A stretch of DNA of 64,000 nt from NCBI GenBank assembly GCA_002007465.1, contig LNAC01001239.1, positions 430 to 64,429 of the forward strand, written 5' to 3'. The position numbers and the translations under genes are program-made. The notes under the pieces were generated by a model. The model did not search any database, was not told the DNA's origin, and worked only from the letters and a program-made list of their open reading frames with translations. The DNA is from Ailurus styani (taxonomy: Eukaryota; Chordata; Mammalia; Carnivora; Ailuridae). How positions within the stretch are numbered: position 1 is the first letter of the stretch; each line of letters opens with the position of its first letter. Below are positions 33,835 through 44,446 of the stretch, one piece after another.

Positions 33835-34333
33835 CTTTCTTTTGGTTTGTTTATTTCTCCTCAAACAGCACTATGAGGTATCAACATGCCCATTTTACAC
33901 ATGACCTACCATAGGGTCACACACATCTAAAGAGAGGCATCTTTATGATTTTCTATATTTTTCTATATTTTTTCCAATGAAAATATATAATTTTAGATAC
34001 CTAAACAAAAACTTTTCTTCAAACAGATTATGAAACAATAACTACAGTGTGATCCCAATGTCTTTTGAAAAATTCGTATGTGTATAAAAAAGAATGAAAG
34101 AATATACTCATAGTTTTATTTCCTGGTTATGTTTATATTTACATCACAAAAACCAGAACCAAATTAAATGAAAAATTATAAATTGAGGAAAATATTTACA
34201 ACTTACATCACAAACAAAGGGTTCAATTCCTAATATGTGGAGAGTCATGAAAAAGTGAATGCAGAAATGTCCCCCAAAACACCAGAGGAGAAATAAAAGT
34301 GATAGATACAAATAGGTATTTGACCGAGAAAGG

Positions 34334-34450
34334 TCCTTAGTAGTGCTTGGCTAGCTCAATTGGGAGAGCATGTGACTCTTGATCTTGGGGCCAAGAGTTC
34401 AAGTCCCATGGTGGGTTTAGAGCCTACATAAAAAAGCACAAATAAAAAAA
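34334..34450 (+). mobile_element. Old tRNA-like Can-SINE
   Basis: 'gtgcttggctagctcaattg' followed by 'gggagagcatgtgactcttg' and 'gagttcaagtcccatggtgg' keeps tRNA A-box and B-box-like text. It is an older type than most SINEs here. Short 'ccttag' repeats flank it. Confidence 0.8.
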
Positions 34451-34840
34451 ACCCTTAGAAACAAGAGAATCTATCAGATAGATCCTAGGGCACTGAATCA
34501 CAAAAAAGGTCCTTAAACATGTAAAAATTTTTGAACATAAGTCGTGATAAGACATGCAAAGAAAAATAAATAACTTCCTCTTCTTACCAATGTGAAAGCC
34601 TGTGAGGAAATCAGCATTCCTATGCATCACTGGAGGTAATGTAAAATGGTACAAACCTTGTGGGTAGGATTTGATTTTATCTAATGAAATTATATTTATA
34701 TAATATTATATATAATAATATTATATTATATAACCCTTTGTATATTTCTCTGTAGAACCAGAAATCTCTTTTCTAAGAATCTACCCCCAAAGATGCAATG
34801 CAAAAGATAAAATGGTCTACATACAAAGTCATTCTTTTTA

Positions 34841-35054
34841 TTTTTATTTATTATTATTTTTTTAAAGATTTTATTTATTTCTTTCACAGAGGGAGAGAGA
34901 TCACAAGGAGGCAGAGAGGCAGGCAGAGAGAGAGAGGGGGAAGCAGGCTCCCCGCTGAGCAGGGAGCCCGATGTGGGCCTCGATCCCAGGACCCTGAGAT
35001 CATGACCTGAGCCGAAAGCAGAGGCTTTAACCCACTGAGCCACCCAGGCGCCCC
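34841..35054 (-). mobile_element. Can-SINE, first of two at one site
   Basis: Minus-strand copy between 'aaagtcattcttttta' at 34825-34840 and the same sequence at 35055-35070. Confidence 0.95.
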
Positions 35055-35070
35055 AAAGTCATTCTTTTTA

Positions 35071-35267
35071 AAAATAAAAAAGATTTTATTTATTTATTTC
35101 TCAGAGAGAGAGAGAGAGAGAGAGAGAGCACAAGCAGGGGAAGCGAGCGAGAGAGAAGCAGACTCCCCGCAGAGCAGGGAGCCCAATGCGGGACTTGATC
35201 CCAGGACCCCGGGATCATGACCCAAGTCAAAGGCACACGCTTAACAGACTTAGCCACCCAGGTGTCC
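35071..35267 (-). mobile_element. Can-SINE, second of two at one site
   Basis: Minus-strand copy between 'aaagtcattcttttta' (35055-35070) and 'aaagtcattcttta' (35273-35286). More diverged than its neighbour, with a (GA)n tract at 35104-35128. Confidence 0.94.
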
Positions 35268-35489
35268 TGTAGAAAGTCATTCTTTACAGAAAAATTTCTA
35301 ATAGCAGAAGACTAGAAAGGACAGATGTCCACTAACAGGGGGGTGGAGTGATAAGCTATGGCACATCTACTTCCTGGCATCTTTTGCAGCTAAAAAAGCA
35401 GTGAGGACTCCCCAGTCTGTACTGCTATGGAATGATCACCAAGACATATTGCTAAGTGCAAAGAGCAAAGTGCATTAAAATGTGTAGAA

Positions 35490-35695
35490 CAACTGTTGTC
35501 CAATGCAGTAACCATAGCAACAGAGGGCTATTTACATTTCAGTGAAATTAAAAATTAGTTCCTCAGTCACAGAAGTTGTAATTTAACTACTCAGCACCCA
35601 CAGGCAGCTAGTGGCTGCCATGCTGGGCAACAGAGATAGAGAACATTTTTGTTTCTGCAGAAATACCTGTTGCATGGCACTAGTGTAGAATAATA
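35490..35695 (+). mobile_element. MER5A-like hAT-Charlie relic
   Basis: 'actgttgtccaatgcagtaa' starts and 'gcatggcactagtgtaga' ends a complete-looking MER5A. 'ggcagctagtggctgccatg' is characteristic. It is inserted in L1M. Confidence 0.8.
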
Positions 35696-35734
35696 TACCA
35701 CCTTTTACCTATTAACAGGTAAGGAAACTAATAT

Positions 35735-35818
35735 ATATATTATATTATATTATATTATATTATATTATATTATATTATATTATATTATATTATATTATAT
35801 TATATTATATTATATATA
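35735..35818. repeat. (ATATT)n microsatellite
   Basis: About 16 pentanucleotide units, flanked by short AT runs. Confidence 0.95.
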
Positions 35819-36284
35819 TGTATATAGTAATTGCTTATATTTTTTAAACTGGAAGTTTAAAACAAAAACTGATAAAAATAATTACCTATAAGATAACGGA
35901 GAAACAGGCAGGATGGAAAGAGATGATGTGTATTCTTTTAAAAATTGTAGTACACATGTATAGACTCCATGCACTGAAAAGCACAAGAAAAAATGTCCAA
36001 CCCAGTAACAATGAGCAACTCTAGTTCCCTTCCGACAGGTTACCTTACCGGACTAGAAAATTTCTGACTGACAAGTTAAGACATTTCTGGGGGAGGTGAG
36101 AATGTAATTACATGAGGTATTAATGCCCAGTTTGGTGATGGTCCAGCATAAGTGACTCCATTTTAGGCCTGTAGTTTTCATTTTAACACGACCAAAAGCG
36201 CTATGGGCCAGGCATAACATCACCCACCATGGGCTGACACAGTTCAACAATTGTCTTTTTCTTCTTCCTAAGTGTACTGGCTAC
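35819..36284. other. No gene or named repeat
   Basis: The first 60 bp may be the end of the L1M; otherwise unassigned. Confidence 0.4.
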
Positions 36285-36420
36285 AAGTGTGGGCTCTGGG
36301 GACAGAGCAGGGCTAACCCCTAGTTCTTCACTTATAAGCAGTGAGAGTTTGATTATTTTTCTTTATCTTACTCAATTGCCTCATCTGCAAAATTGCACTT
36401 TTACAGTACTGTAGAAGAGA
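36285..36420 (+). mobile_element. MIR relic
   Basis: 'tgtgggctctggggacagag' followed by 'attgcctcatctgcaaaatt' matches a diverged MIR. Confidence 0.65.
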
Positions 36421-36529
36421 AAATTGAAAACAAAAATATATCCTTGTGTTTTGTTTTTAATAAAAATAAATGGTCAGAAATCACAGCACATTTAAAATTC
36501 TACTCCATTGACATTGGGATAGGTGGCTC

Positions 36530-36725
36530 TCTTTAACCCTGGGAGAGTAAAAGAACTTCTTCTCTGTGCCTCAGTTTCCTGTCCTGTAAAATGGGGGAAG
36601 AATCAGCCCTTTCTCATTCGTTGTTATTTTGAGAATTGATTGAGTTAATACATAAGCACACCTAGAAAAGGGCAAGGCATACAAGAACAGCTCAATAAAT
36701 GCCGGATATTTTTATAAATATAGGC
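36530..36725 (+). mobile_element. MIR
   Basis: 'gtgcctcagtttcctgtcct' followed by 'gtaaaatggggg' and 'cagctcaataaatgccggat' is a clear MIR 3' half. Confidence 0.85.
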
Positions 36726-36769
36726 AAGTTCAGATTGCTACAGCTTTCATATTTTTACATGAGGTTTTC

Positions 36770-37440
36770 ATGTGCCTTTAATAAGGCTTAATAATCTTAC
36801 AACTGAATCCTATTCATCAAGTGATACATGTCAAAGCTATGGAACAATCTATCTCGGTAAAGAACACCACCATTTCTGCACATGGCTAAACAAAAATCTG
36901 AAGGCTCATCCTGGATTCCTCACAAATCCCCATCCTCAGCCACTGAGGTCACCTCTCTCCTACCTCCAAAATATTTAGTCCAGGGCCGCTGCTGCCCCCT
37001 GCACACTGCTGCAGCACTTGGCTCTTCCATCCTCATCCCTCATCTGGACTTCTACAAGATTCTCCTAATTGTTATCCTCACAGCCATCTTGTCCCTGTGC
37101 AGTCCATATTCCACAGAGCGTGAGAGTTACCTTGTGATCACATGAATCAGATCATGTCACTCCCATACCGTAATGCTCCACGCTCAATATGACTCCAATC
37201 TCCTTACACAACCTAAACAATGCGGCTCCTGTCTACCCACTTGACCTCATCTCCGACTGTCTGCACTTTGTCTGCCAGGCTCCAGTCACTCAAGCTTGTA
37301 GTATACTCCTTGAACATCTTTTGCCAGGCACCTCCCAAACCAAACCAGGCCTGGTTTCCTCTTGACATTAAGGACTCGCTCTTCTCTCATGGCTGTGTTT
37401 TCAGTCAACCTTCCCTTTGATTTGTATTTGCAAGAAAACA
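36770..37440 (+). mobile_element. L2 element, 3' part
   Basis: Landmarks are in the same order as at 8570-9530: 'accaccatttctgcacatgg' (36866), 'cagatcatgtcactcccata' (37147), 'cctcatctccgactgtctgc' (37244), 'tctgccaggctccagtcact'. No frame survives. It marks the end of the AT-rich part of the window. Confidence 0.7.
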
Positions 37441-38069
37441 CCGCCCCTCACCTGCCCCGCTGTGCCCCCAGACCCTTGTGCTTCTGTCTCCCCAGCCCTC
37501 TCCAGAACTCCTCGTGTCAGCAGTAAGCTGTAGCACACTTGGTCAGCACTATCTCAAGAAGCGAATAAAACTGCAAACCAATACAGCAGCCTCTGAATTG
37601 TCATTCTCCTGTTGTCTCTACCCGCCAAGCAGGATTTACTTTTCAGATACATGTGTGAGCAAAGTCTGTGGACCAGCTCAACAATGATCACATGAATGGG
37701 TTGTGTCTGTGTTGACGTGTCTGTTCTCAGCCTAATGGCTGTTTCTGTCCCTGGCGGCTGCCCCTCCAGTAAGGTCTCTGAGTACCTGAGGCCAGCACCA
37801 GGGGAGGGTGGCCAAGGGAAAGACTGTGCCCATTTTCACTTAAAGAAAAGCAGTATCCCCAAGGCCACTTAATTATTTTAGCACCTTTTGATGTGTTAAA
37901 AGCCCTTGAGGACAGGAGTGAAATCCATGCACCATCCGGTGTGGACCCCAGCAAGATCCCCTGACGTGGTCACCGCATAGGACATGCTGGCCGTGCAGGG
38001 CCATGAATGCCAACGCAACATCCGAAGGGTGGTAGGGCCATCCAATTCTCATCACAGTGCCACATCCCT
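37441..38069. other. GC-rich non-coding, nothing named
   Basis: Start of the GC-rich half. No exon, CpG island or repeat could be supported. Confidence 0.4.
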
Positions 38070-38205
38070 CCCCAGCTCAATGAGGCCCTTCCCATTTCAC
38101 GGGGGGAGAAACTGCAGCTTAAAGATGATAGGATGTCCCAAGGCCACATGGCTGGTCTGTGCCAGGGACTGGAGTCCAGGTCTGTCTGGCACCCATGCTC
38201 TTACC
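38070..38205 (-). mobile_element. MIR relic
   Basis: 'ttcccatttcacggggggag' followed by 'ccaaggccacatggctggtc' is the reverse complement of the MIR core. The 273-codon plus frame at 38007-38828 runs through this relic, which argues against that frame being a gene. Confidence 0.7.
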
Positions 38206-39106
38206 TGCCAACGGAGGGGGCTGCATGTGGTCGGCAGGTGACAGCAGTCATTTTTCTGGCAGTCCCTTCCCTCACACGTTTGGTTCACTTCCTCTTCTCT
38301 TCCACTCCTGACTTAGGGGAAACTTCTGCCATGCCCCACATGCCCATAGCTTCCCTGGAATGGAAACGTGAGGACCCTACCCACAGTTGGCCTGCCCTGG
38401 CTTCGTGCTCTTTCCCTGGCCTCAGGAGGACATGGGGACATGCATTCCTGGAGGGGTACCAGGTAAATAAGACATTGGGTGTGTTCTGCTCTGCTCTCAT
38501 GCAAGGGCATGCATATAAAGTGGCATCTGATCCTGCCTTCCAGAGACCCCCTGCCCCACGTGTCCCTTCCACCGTTTATGCAACTGTGACCTTAATTTCA
38601 ATTTACTCTAGAACACATACCCTCCCAAAGGATTATGTTCCCCTCCAAAGGTGTCACGAGGAAAGGCTAAGCAAGTCCAAAGACATTCTCGGTTGCTCAG
38701 GACAGGTGTCAAGCTCCCTGGGAAGGGCTTGCAGAGCTGGTTTGGAAGGTTCTGGAGGGAAGCACACCAGGCCTGACTCTGTGCGTGCATGCGCATGTGT
38801 GTGTGTCCTGTGCCCAACTAGCTTTTGAGTTGCTGAGCACCTGCATCTCCTTTTCACAGTGTCATTGTCAGGCCTGTTCATGCACTACACTCAACGGGAC
38901 TTACATGCTTCCTTTTTGATGCATTGATGGTTTTCCTACAGAGTTGTGTGTACACATGTGCACAGGTGTGTGAGCATGTGGCTTCTATCTACACCTGCAG
39001 CTGTTGCTTTGGTCTTCTTGCATAGGCAGGGTAACATTCTTACAGGTGACGTGGGATCTTTCCTCTGAACCACCCACTGCTGCTCTAGGGAAGGACATCT
39101 TACACA
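38206..39106. other. GC-rich non-coding, nothing named
   Basis: Only frames without domains are present. 'gcgcatgtgtgtgtgtcctg' at about 38790 is a short TG-rich patch. Confidence 0.4.
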
Positions 39107-39122
39107 TGTGTGCACATGCGCG

Positions 39123-39163
<41 letters not shown>
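39107..39163. repeat. (CA)n microsatellite with CG-containing start
   Basis: 'catgcgcgtgcgcgcacaca' leads into about 19 CA units: alternating purine-pyrimidine with CG steps at one end. Confidence 0.95.
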
Positions 39164-39165
<2 letters not shown>

Positions 39166-39524
39166 ATCTGGCTGCTTTAACTCCCAAAACATTGCCATGA
39201 GCTCCAAGGGAGCTGGGGCAGAGGAGAGGAGCAGAAGTGCGCAGGGCCCTTTAGTTCACCCACCCAGAATCATGGCAGAGGCACATCCTGCAGCTGTTTG
39301 GCATGCTTGCTGCACACACCCATGGGTGCCTGGAAGCCCACTGAGTGTTGGGTCTAAGACCTGCAGCTTCATCACTCAGGCTGAACATGAGCCTCACAAC
39401 TGGATAGTAAAATCATTTGCTCTACTTTCAATTGCATTTGTAAGTGGAAGTATCTGCATTGCCAGCACCTGCTATGTGCCAAACCCAACCCTCCCATCTT
39501 GGGATGCTGTCTCTGTATCTGCCC
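39164..39524. other. GC-rich non-coding
   Basis: No gene seen. A short MIR-like scrap occurs at about 39465 ('cctgctatgtgccaaaccca'). Confidence 0.4.
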
Positions 39525-39900
39525 ACCAGGGCTGCCACAACACAACTGCACAGACCAGGCTTGAAACAACAGATTTTCTCCCCTCATGGCTCTGGGGGCT
39601 GGAAGCCCAGGATTGAGGTGCTTGTAGGGTTGGTTTCTGGTGAGGCCTCTCTTCCTGGATTGCAGATGGCTGTTTCTTTGCTGTGTCCTCTCCTCCATGT
39701 TCACTTGGGGACAGGGAGAAAGGTCTTCTATGTCTCTCCTTCTTCTTACAAGGACGCTAATCTTATCAGACCAGGGCCCTACTCTGCTGACCTCACTGAA
39801 CCGGAATCACCTCCCTAAAGGCTCCATCTCCAAACACAGTCCCCTTGGGGGTTAGGGCTTCAACATCTGAATTGGGGGGACACAGTTCAGTCCCCAACAG
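39525..39900 (-). mobile_element. MLT1-type MaLR LTR
   Basis: On the plus strand, 'ttgaaacaacagattttctc', 'cttcttcttacaaggacgct' (39748) and 'ggggacacagttcagtcccc' (39876) give the reverse complement of an MLT1-like LTR. Non-coding relic. Confidence 0.8.
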
Positions 39901-40439
39901 CTCCTTTTCTGGATCACTTCACCACCACCATCCTCTCCTATTCTCACTACTGCCTTCCCCCCAACCCCCACCCCACCCCGCTGGCGTCTCCTCTCCCATA
40001 CTGGGGCTGTTGAAGCCTCTAGTCGCTCTTCCCGGGACAGTGCTGGACACACACTCGTCTGTGTCCCTCTTCTGCTGGGGTGGGCAGGCAGAGCCCAGAG
40101 CTCCCCCATGGTTTATGCAGAGATATATACCTCTGCAGTTTATACCAATGACTAGTTGTGGCGGTAGGTTTGCATTCCCTGAGCAAGTATCAGCTGGACA
40201 GGAAAGGGTGGCTGGACATAGTTGGCCGGAAGAGACACTCATCTGGAATGTGTCATTTGAAATGTGTTGCCTGGGTTCACCAAGCACCTACCACACTCAC
40301 GCCCAGCTCCGTGCCCCTGCTGTGGAAGACCCTCACTCTACCCACCAAAGCCGTGTGGCCTAATTGGAGGTCTCAAAGCACAGACACAGAGGAAGATCCT
40401 CACAAACATTGTAGAAGGCACAAACTGAGTGCTGTTCAG
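39901..40439. other. GC-rich non-coding, nothing named
   Basis: A C-rich patch at 39955-39980. The frames of up to 172 codons crossing here start within the LTR relic and have no recognisable domain. Confidence 0.4.
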
Positions 40440-40530
40440 CGTTGTCAGTGAATGTTGAGCACTTACTATGTGCTGGGTCTCGTGTCCTCACAGTGCCCAG
40501 CCTGGGGAAGTAAAGACACATGTCCTGACT
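40440..40530 (-). mobile_element. MIR or L2 scrap
   Basis: 'gttgagcacttactatgtgc' followed by 'tgggtctcgtgtcctcacag' fits the end shared by reversed MIR and L2 elements. Confidence 0.4.
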
Positions 40531-40644
40531 GACAGTCTGATCCCAAGAATCGGGGACATGAGTTCTCAAGCCCGCATTGCCTCACCACCTGTCCCTCCCT
40601 ACCCTCCCCTGTCCCCATTTTGATCACAGGCAGGACCACGTTCC

Positions 40645-40750
40645 TCAGACCAGGATTTCATCCCAGTTCTGCCGCTTGATGGCTGGTGCCTGAAGCCCTC
40701 TGAGCCTAAGCTACCTCACTGTAAGAAGGGCATGTAAGTGGTACATGCTG
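40645..40750 (+). mobile_element. MIR relic
   Basis: 'cagttctgccgcttgatggc' followed by 'agctacctcactgtaagaag' fits the MIR core. Confidence 0.55.
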
Positions 40751-41872
40751 CAGACAGGTGTGAGAGGAGCGTGGGAGGACATAGAAGAATGAATGTACAA
40801 AGACGGCAGGCATGCGATTGAAATCAGTTGGTGGTGTTGCTTCCTCTGGGAGGTGAGAGCGTTTGGAGTAGGTCCAGCCGCTTATAGGCCCTCCACTTAT
40901 AGGCCTTATCCTCTGCATCCTTCCATTTCCTCTCTGGTCACTGGAGGGGTGGGCTGGGTGACTGCTACATGTCTTTTCTGCATCACCCGCCCTGGTACTT
41001 AAGCCAGGAAGACTCAGTTCACTTGCCCCAGGGGTGTGGCTACAACCTTCATCCCTAGCAGGGATAGGAGGATTAATTCGGTAGTGCCTTCAGGGAAGGG
41101 CTGTGGGTGCAGCCTGGGCCAGTACAGGCGCAAGTGCCAACAGCGCACAGGCTAGAGGGCCCGGCTCACACCCTGGTTCTTCCACCAGCCAGGCAGGGTC
41201 CTCAGGCCACCGAGTGGACAGTGCCAAGGTACTGATTTGCACATGGCTTCCGTCCCCTGAGCCCATGGCTTTCACGACAGGCCTGCCCACCCTCCTTTGC
41301 TTTCCTCTGCAAGCAAGCTCATATAGTCTGCCACTAACTCCGCCCCAGCCAGCCCCCTCCTGACATGTGACCCTCAACAGCTGGCTCTGGCTCTTGACCA
41401 GTGGGGTTTCTGGGTTTCCACAGGGGGCAGCCGGTGTGTGGTGGGGCGGCTGGGAACACCCAATCCTGAGCCCCAGGGCCTCTGAGCAAGCGGGCAGCCC
41501 AGGGAGCAAGGTGGGCTGCACCCGGAATGGCAGGGGAGCCTGACCCCGCACTCCCAGACCCCTCCGGTCTCTGGAGGAATGAGAGGCTCAGTCTGCTCAG
41601 TGAGTGCGTGCTCGCTACCCACACTGTCCTGCTACACAGAGCAGTGCCTATCCTGTGGAAGGCCTGGGCCACACTTCCAACCTGGTGGGAGGGGGCCTCT
41701 GTGAGACCTAGCTGCCTGGCGAGATCGGGGGACAGAGCACGCTGGGCACTGGAGCAGGTGGTGTGAGGGCTGAGGGGAAGAAGGGGCTGGGCAGGTGACA
41801 GGGACTTGGCAAGGCAGGAGGGAGCTCTGTGAGGACACGGTAGAGATGGGGAGAGGGCCTGAGACCAAGTGA
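40751..41872. other. GC-rich non-coding, nothing named
   Basis: Overlapping frames of 80-150 codons occur on both strands, as expected in stop-poor GC-rich DNA. None shows a domain, start context or splice pattern that I can support. Confidence 0.4.
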
Positions 41873-41975
41873 AGAGTGAGACAAAGGGAGACAGAGGCAG
41901 AGGGTGACAGAGGGAGATAGAGACAGAGAGAGACAGAAGCAGAGACAGAGAAGCAAAGACAGAGGCAGTATAAGG
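41873..41975. repeat. GA-rich (GACAGAG)n-like simple repeat
   Basis: An imperfect purine-rich repeat of units such as 'gacagaggcaga'. It produces the long minus-strand frame 41334-42002, whose N-terminal part is low-complexity Leu/Ser. Confidence 0.85.
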
Positions 41976-41989
41976 CAGGGGGCGAAGGT

Positions 41990-42228
41990 TGGGGTGTAAC
42001 ATAGAGGTGTAGGGTGGGGTGTAAGGCTGTGGTGTAGGATGGAGTGTAGGGCAGGGTGTAGAGCGGGCTATAGGACGGGGTGTAGAGTGGAGTGTAAGGC
42101 TAGGGTGTAGGTTGGGGGTGTAGGACGCAGTGGAGCAAAATTAAAGCAAGGTGTAAGGTGGGGTCTAGTGTGGGATGTAAGGCTGGGGTGTAGGATGAGG
42201 GCGTGGGGCAGGGTGTAAGGCATAACGG
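41990..42228. repeat. Degenerate GTGTAGGG minisatellite
   Basis: About 18 imperfect units built on 'ggggtgtaggg' / 'ggtgtaaggc', of about 10-14 bp each. One non-repeat interruption lies at about 42135-42150. Strongly G-rich on the plus strand. Confidence 0.88.
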
Positions 42229-42689
42229 TTGGCCCTCACCCTCAGGCTGGTGGAAGAAGGAGTGCACTAGAGAGAGCCCAGGGGAGATGTGACACGTGAC
42301 TCATGGTGGCCTGGATGCAGAGGGCAGGGGGCTGGGGCCGTGTGTTGGGGAATCCCTGAGACTTGCCCTGGGGAGTTAAGGGCCCGGGGGGAGGGGACAC
42401 AGGGAAGAATCAGGAGTGGCTCCTGGGCTCTGAGCTGAGCAAGAGGGTGGATGGCAGAGCCATTTGTGGGGATGGGGACAAGTGGGGAATAAGCAGCCTG
42501 GGGCACCCGACCAGCCTCTGTGAGAGTAGAGAGACCCCAAAGCCACGATGATGCCGTGGGTGCTTCCCGGGTGGCTCCCTTAGCCCCACGTTGGGGGGAC
42601 GCCCCCTCCGGAGAAGAGAGGCCAGCCCTGCTCCCTAGGCATGGGAGCCCAATCCCCCACCTCCAGGGCTCAACTCCATCCCCGAAGGT
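42229..42689. other. GC-rich non-coding, nothing named
   Basis: G-rich sequence following the minisatellite. No gene is supported. Confidence 0.4.
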
Positions 42690-42870
42690 GAGAGAAGCTA
42701 GGAGTGCTGACTGCAGGCCGGGCACGTGCTGTGTTCACTCGCTTAACCTCCACAGCCAGCCCAGGAGGTGCGAGCCATTTCCCCTGTCTTGCAGATGAGG
42801 GAACTGAGGCCCAGATGCCTGTGGGTTTCCGGTAGCTCCAGCCCAAAGGCAGGGGTGCGTCATGAGAAGG
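42690..42870 (-). mobile_element. MIR relic
   Basis: 'gcttaacctccacagccagc' followed by 'ttgcagatgagggaactgag' and 'gcccagatgcctgtgg' is the reverse complement of MIR. Confidence 0.72.
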
Positions 42871-44149
42871 GTTTGTGAGCAGTTAACTGTACCCAGACAG
42901 ATGGACATTGTTGGTGAGGATGGGCCAGGCAGGGTGTCTTGGCTCAGCTAGCTGTGTGTGCAGTCAGCATCTGCCCCTGCCCCTGCTCCAGCTTAGCAGT
43001 CCTGCTGACACCTGACCACCTCCTCGTGCAGCCACAAAGGAGCAGGACAGTAATCTGGAACACACCTGTGCTGAGTCACCAACCCTAGAAGGGATGTGCC
43101 TACAGGAAAGTGGTGTGGCCAACAGGGAGGACAAACGTGCAGGGGTCCTCAGCCCCTGCTCCCTTGGGGAACTTTCCAAGCTGGCTATAGTAGGGTCAAT
43201 CCACACCATAGAAGGGGAGACTCAGAGAAGATTCTGGATTCCAGGCAGCCAGGGAGCTCCAATCCCCCAGCCAGTGGGTGGCCACCTCTCAGCCCCAGTG
43301 AGTCAGTGGGCCTTGGGGCAGGCAGGGGCCATCTGTCACCAGCCTGTTCTTCAACCCCAGCCCCCCACTGGGGGGGGCTTCAATCCTTCCCCCTTCCCAT
43401 TCCCCGGAAGCAAAGCCCCTCAGAATGAGGGAGCACTTTCCATTTCCAGCAGGATTAGGACTTCCTTCTACTGTCCTTGGTGTCAGGGCCCCTGGTTCAG
43501 GGTCTGGAGATGGGAGACACAGAGACATGCCGAAGAAGGGAATCCAGCTCATAGGAAGGACAGAGGGAAGGGCAGGTGCAGCTCACACAGAGGATTTGGC
43601 AGAGGGCCGCCTGTCTGGGAAAAGATGCTAGTGGCTATTCCTAAAGTCATGCTGTTGAGTAAGCGAGGACATTGCTGCATGCCACTAGTCGAATGCAGGG
43701 CTTAGCTCAGCTCAGTTCTGCAGGTTGTCCCCAGGGACAGGACAACTAGGCTCAGGTAAAGCCTTGCTGTAGACATGATACATGTGTCCCACCAGAGGCC
43801 ACCCAGAGGCCAGCATGCCTGTTGGGTTCATTCCTGAGTGGATGTTAATGCTGGGCTGTTTTTCTTCTCAGGAGCCCTGCCCACCCCACCCCACCAGCTG
43901 GGGAATTCCCTCAGTGTCTTTCTCTGACCTTAGTGCCCTCACCTGGCCTCCTAGAGGCTGGTAGAACAAAAGAGGCACTTGTGAGACCAGGCCCCCCTGG
44001 GTGGTGGCTGGGCTGGGCTCTGTGCCCTGGTGGAGCTGCGTCTAGGGGAGCTCCTGAGCCTCCAAGCCATGATTGTCCCATGGGGTCGTGATGGGATCGA
44101 CCCCTTCTTGTTGATCTGAGAGCTACACTTTCTAGGTGGCCCTGCACCC
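42871..44149. other. GC-rich non-coding, nothing named
   Basis: The 203-codon frame at 43094-43705 has no domain and no neighbouring exon signals, so I do not call it a gene. Confidence 0.4.
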
Positions 44150-44225
44150 TTTTGTGACCTGTGTCCTTACTGTTTTTAATGGGGAAACAGGAGTCCAGAG
44201 AGGTTTGGTGACTTCCCAGGGGCCC
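44150..44225 (-). mobile_element. MIR scrap
   Basis: 'tttttaatggggaaacagga' followed by 'gtccagagaggtttggtgac' resembles the reversed MIR core. Confidence 0.5.
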
Positions 44226-44446
44226 AGCAAAGCAGTCTCAGGGTTGGTTGGGGTGGTCTGGGGAGAGAAGAAGGGAAATTAGGAGAAACGTTTGGTTGGG
44301 GGAGACATGGCCCAGGCACCCAGGGGTCTGATGGCAGGAGAGAAGTCCTGCCTATGGAGAGGGATGGGGGAGAGAGAGGGTGGCAGGGGTCCCGGCAGAG
44401 CAGCCTCAAGATCCCAAACTGGCTTAAGCTCTTCTGTCACCATCTT

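Larger units (their letters stand above)
32801..34145 (+). repeat. Segmental duplication, copy B
   Basis: Partner of 900-2190, in the same orientation about 31.9 kb away. Copy-specific additions are the (GT)n tract at 33540-33576 and a short antisense L1 tail at 33726-33834. Confidence 0.8.
34155..35489 (+). mobile_element. Old L1M remnants with SINE insertions
   Basis: 'tttacaacttacatcacaaa' (34195) and, after the SINEs, 'atttctaatagcagaagact' and 'atggaatgatcaccaagaca' (35427) are degenerate ORF2 text. It is interrupted by SINEs at 34334, 34841 and 35071, and by MER5A at 35490. 34690-34731 is an AT-only patch. Confidence 0.6.

Noticed and set aside
34334..34410. tRNA gene candidate
   Set aside because: The tRNA-like boxes belong to an old tRNA-derived SINE. 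There is an attached tail, and the cloverleaf is not credible.
38007..38828. 273-codon open frame
   Set aside because: It runs through a MIR relic in GC-rich, stop-poor DNA. No domain or supporting exon structure was seen.
39107..39163. CpG island at the CG-containing start of the (CA)n tract
   Set aside because: Only a few CG steps within a simple repeat. No CpG-rich region of promoter size was found anywhere in the window.
41334..42002. 222-codon minus-strand frame with a Leu/Ser-rich N-terminus resembling a signal peptide
   Set aside because: The N-terminal part is translation of the GA-rich simple repeat at 41873-41975.
43094..43705. 203-codon open frame
   Set aside because: No domain, and in another phase an overlapping 110-codon frame is equally open. 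Consistent with chance.
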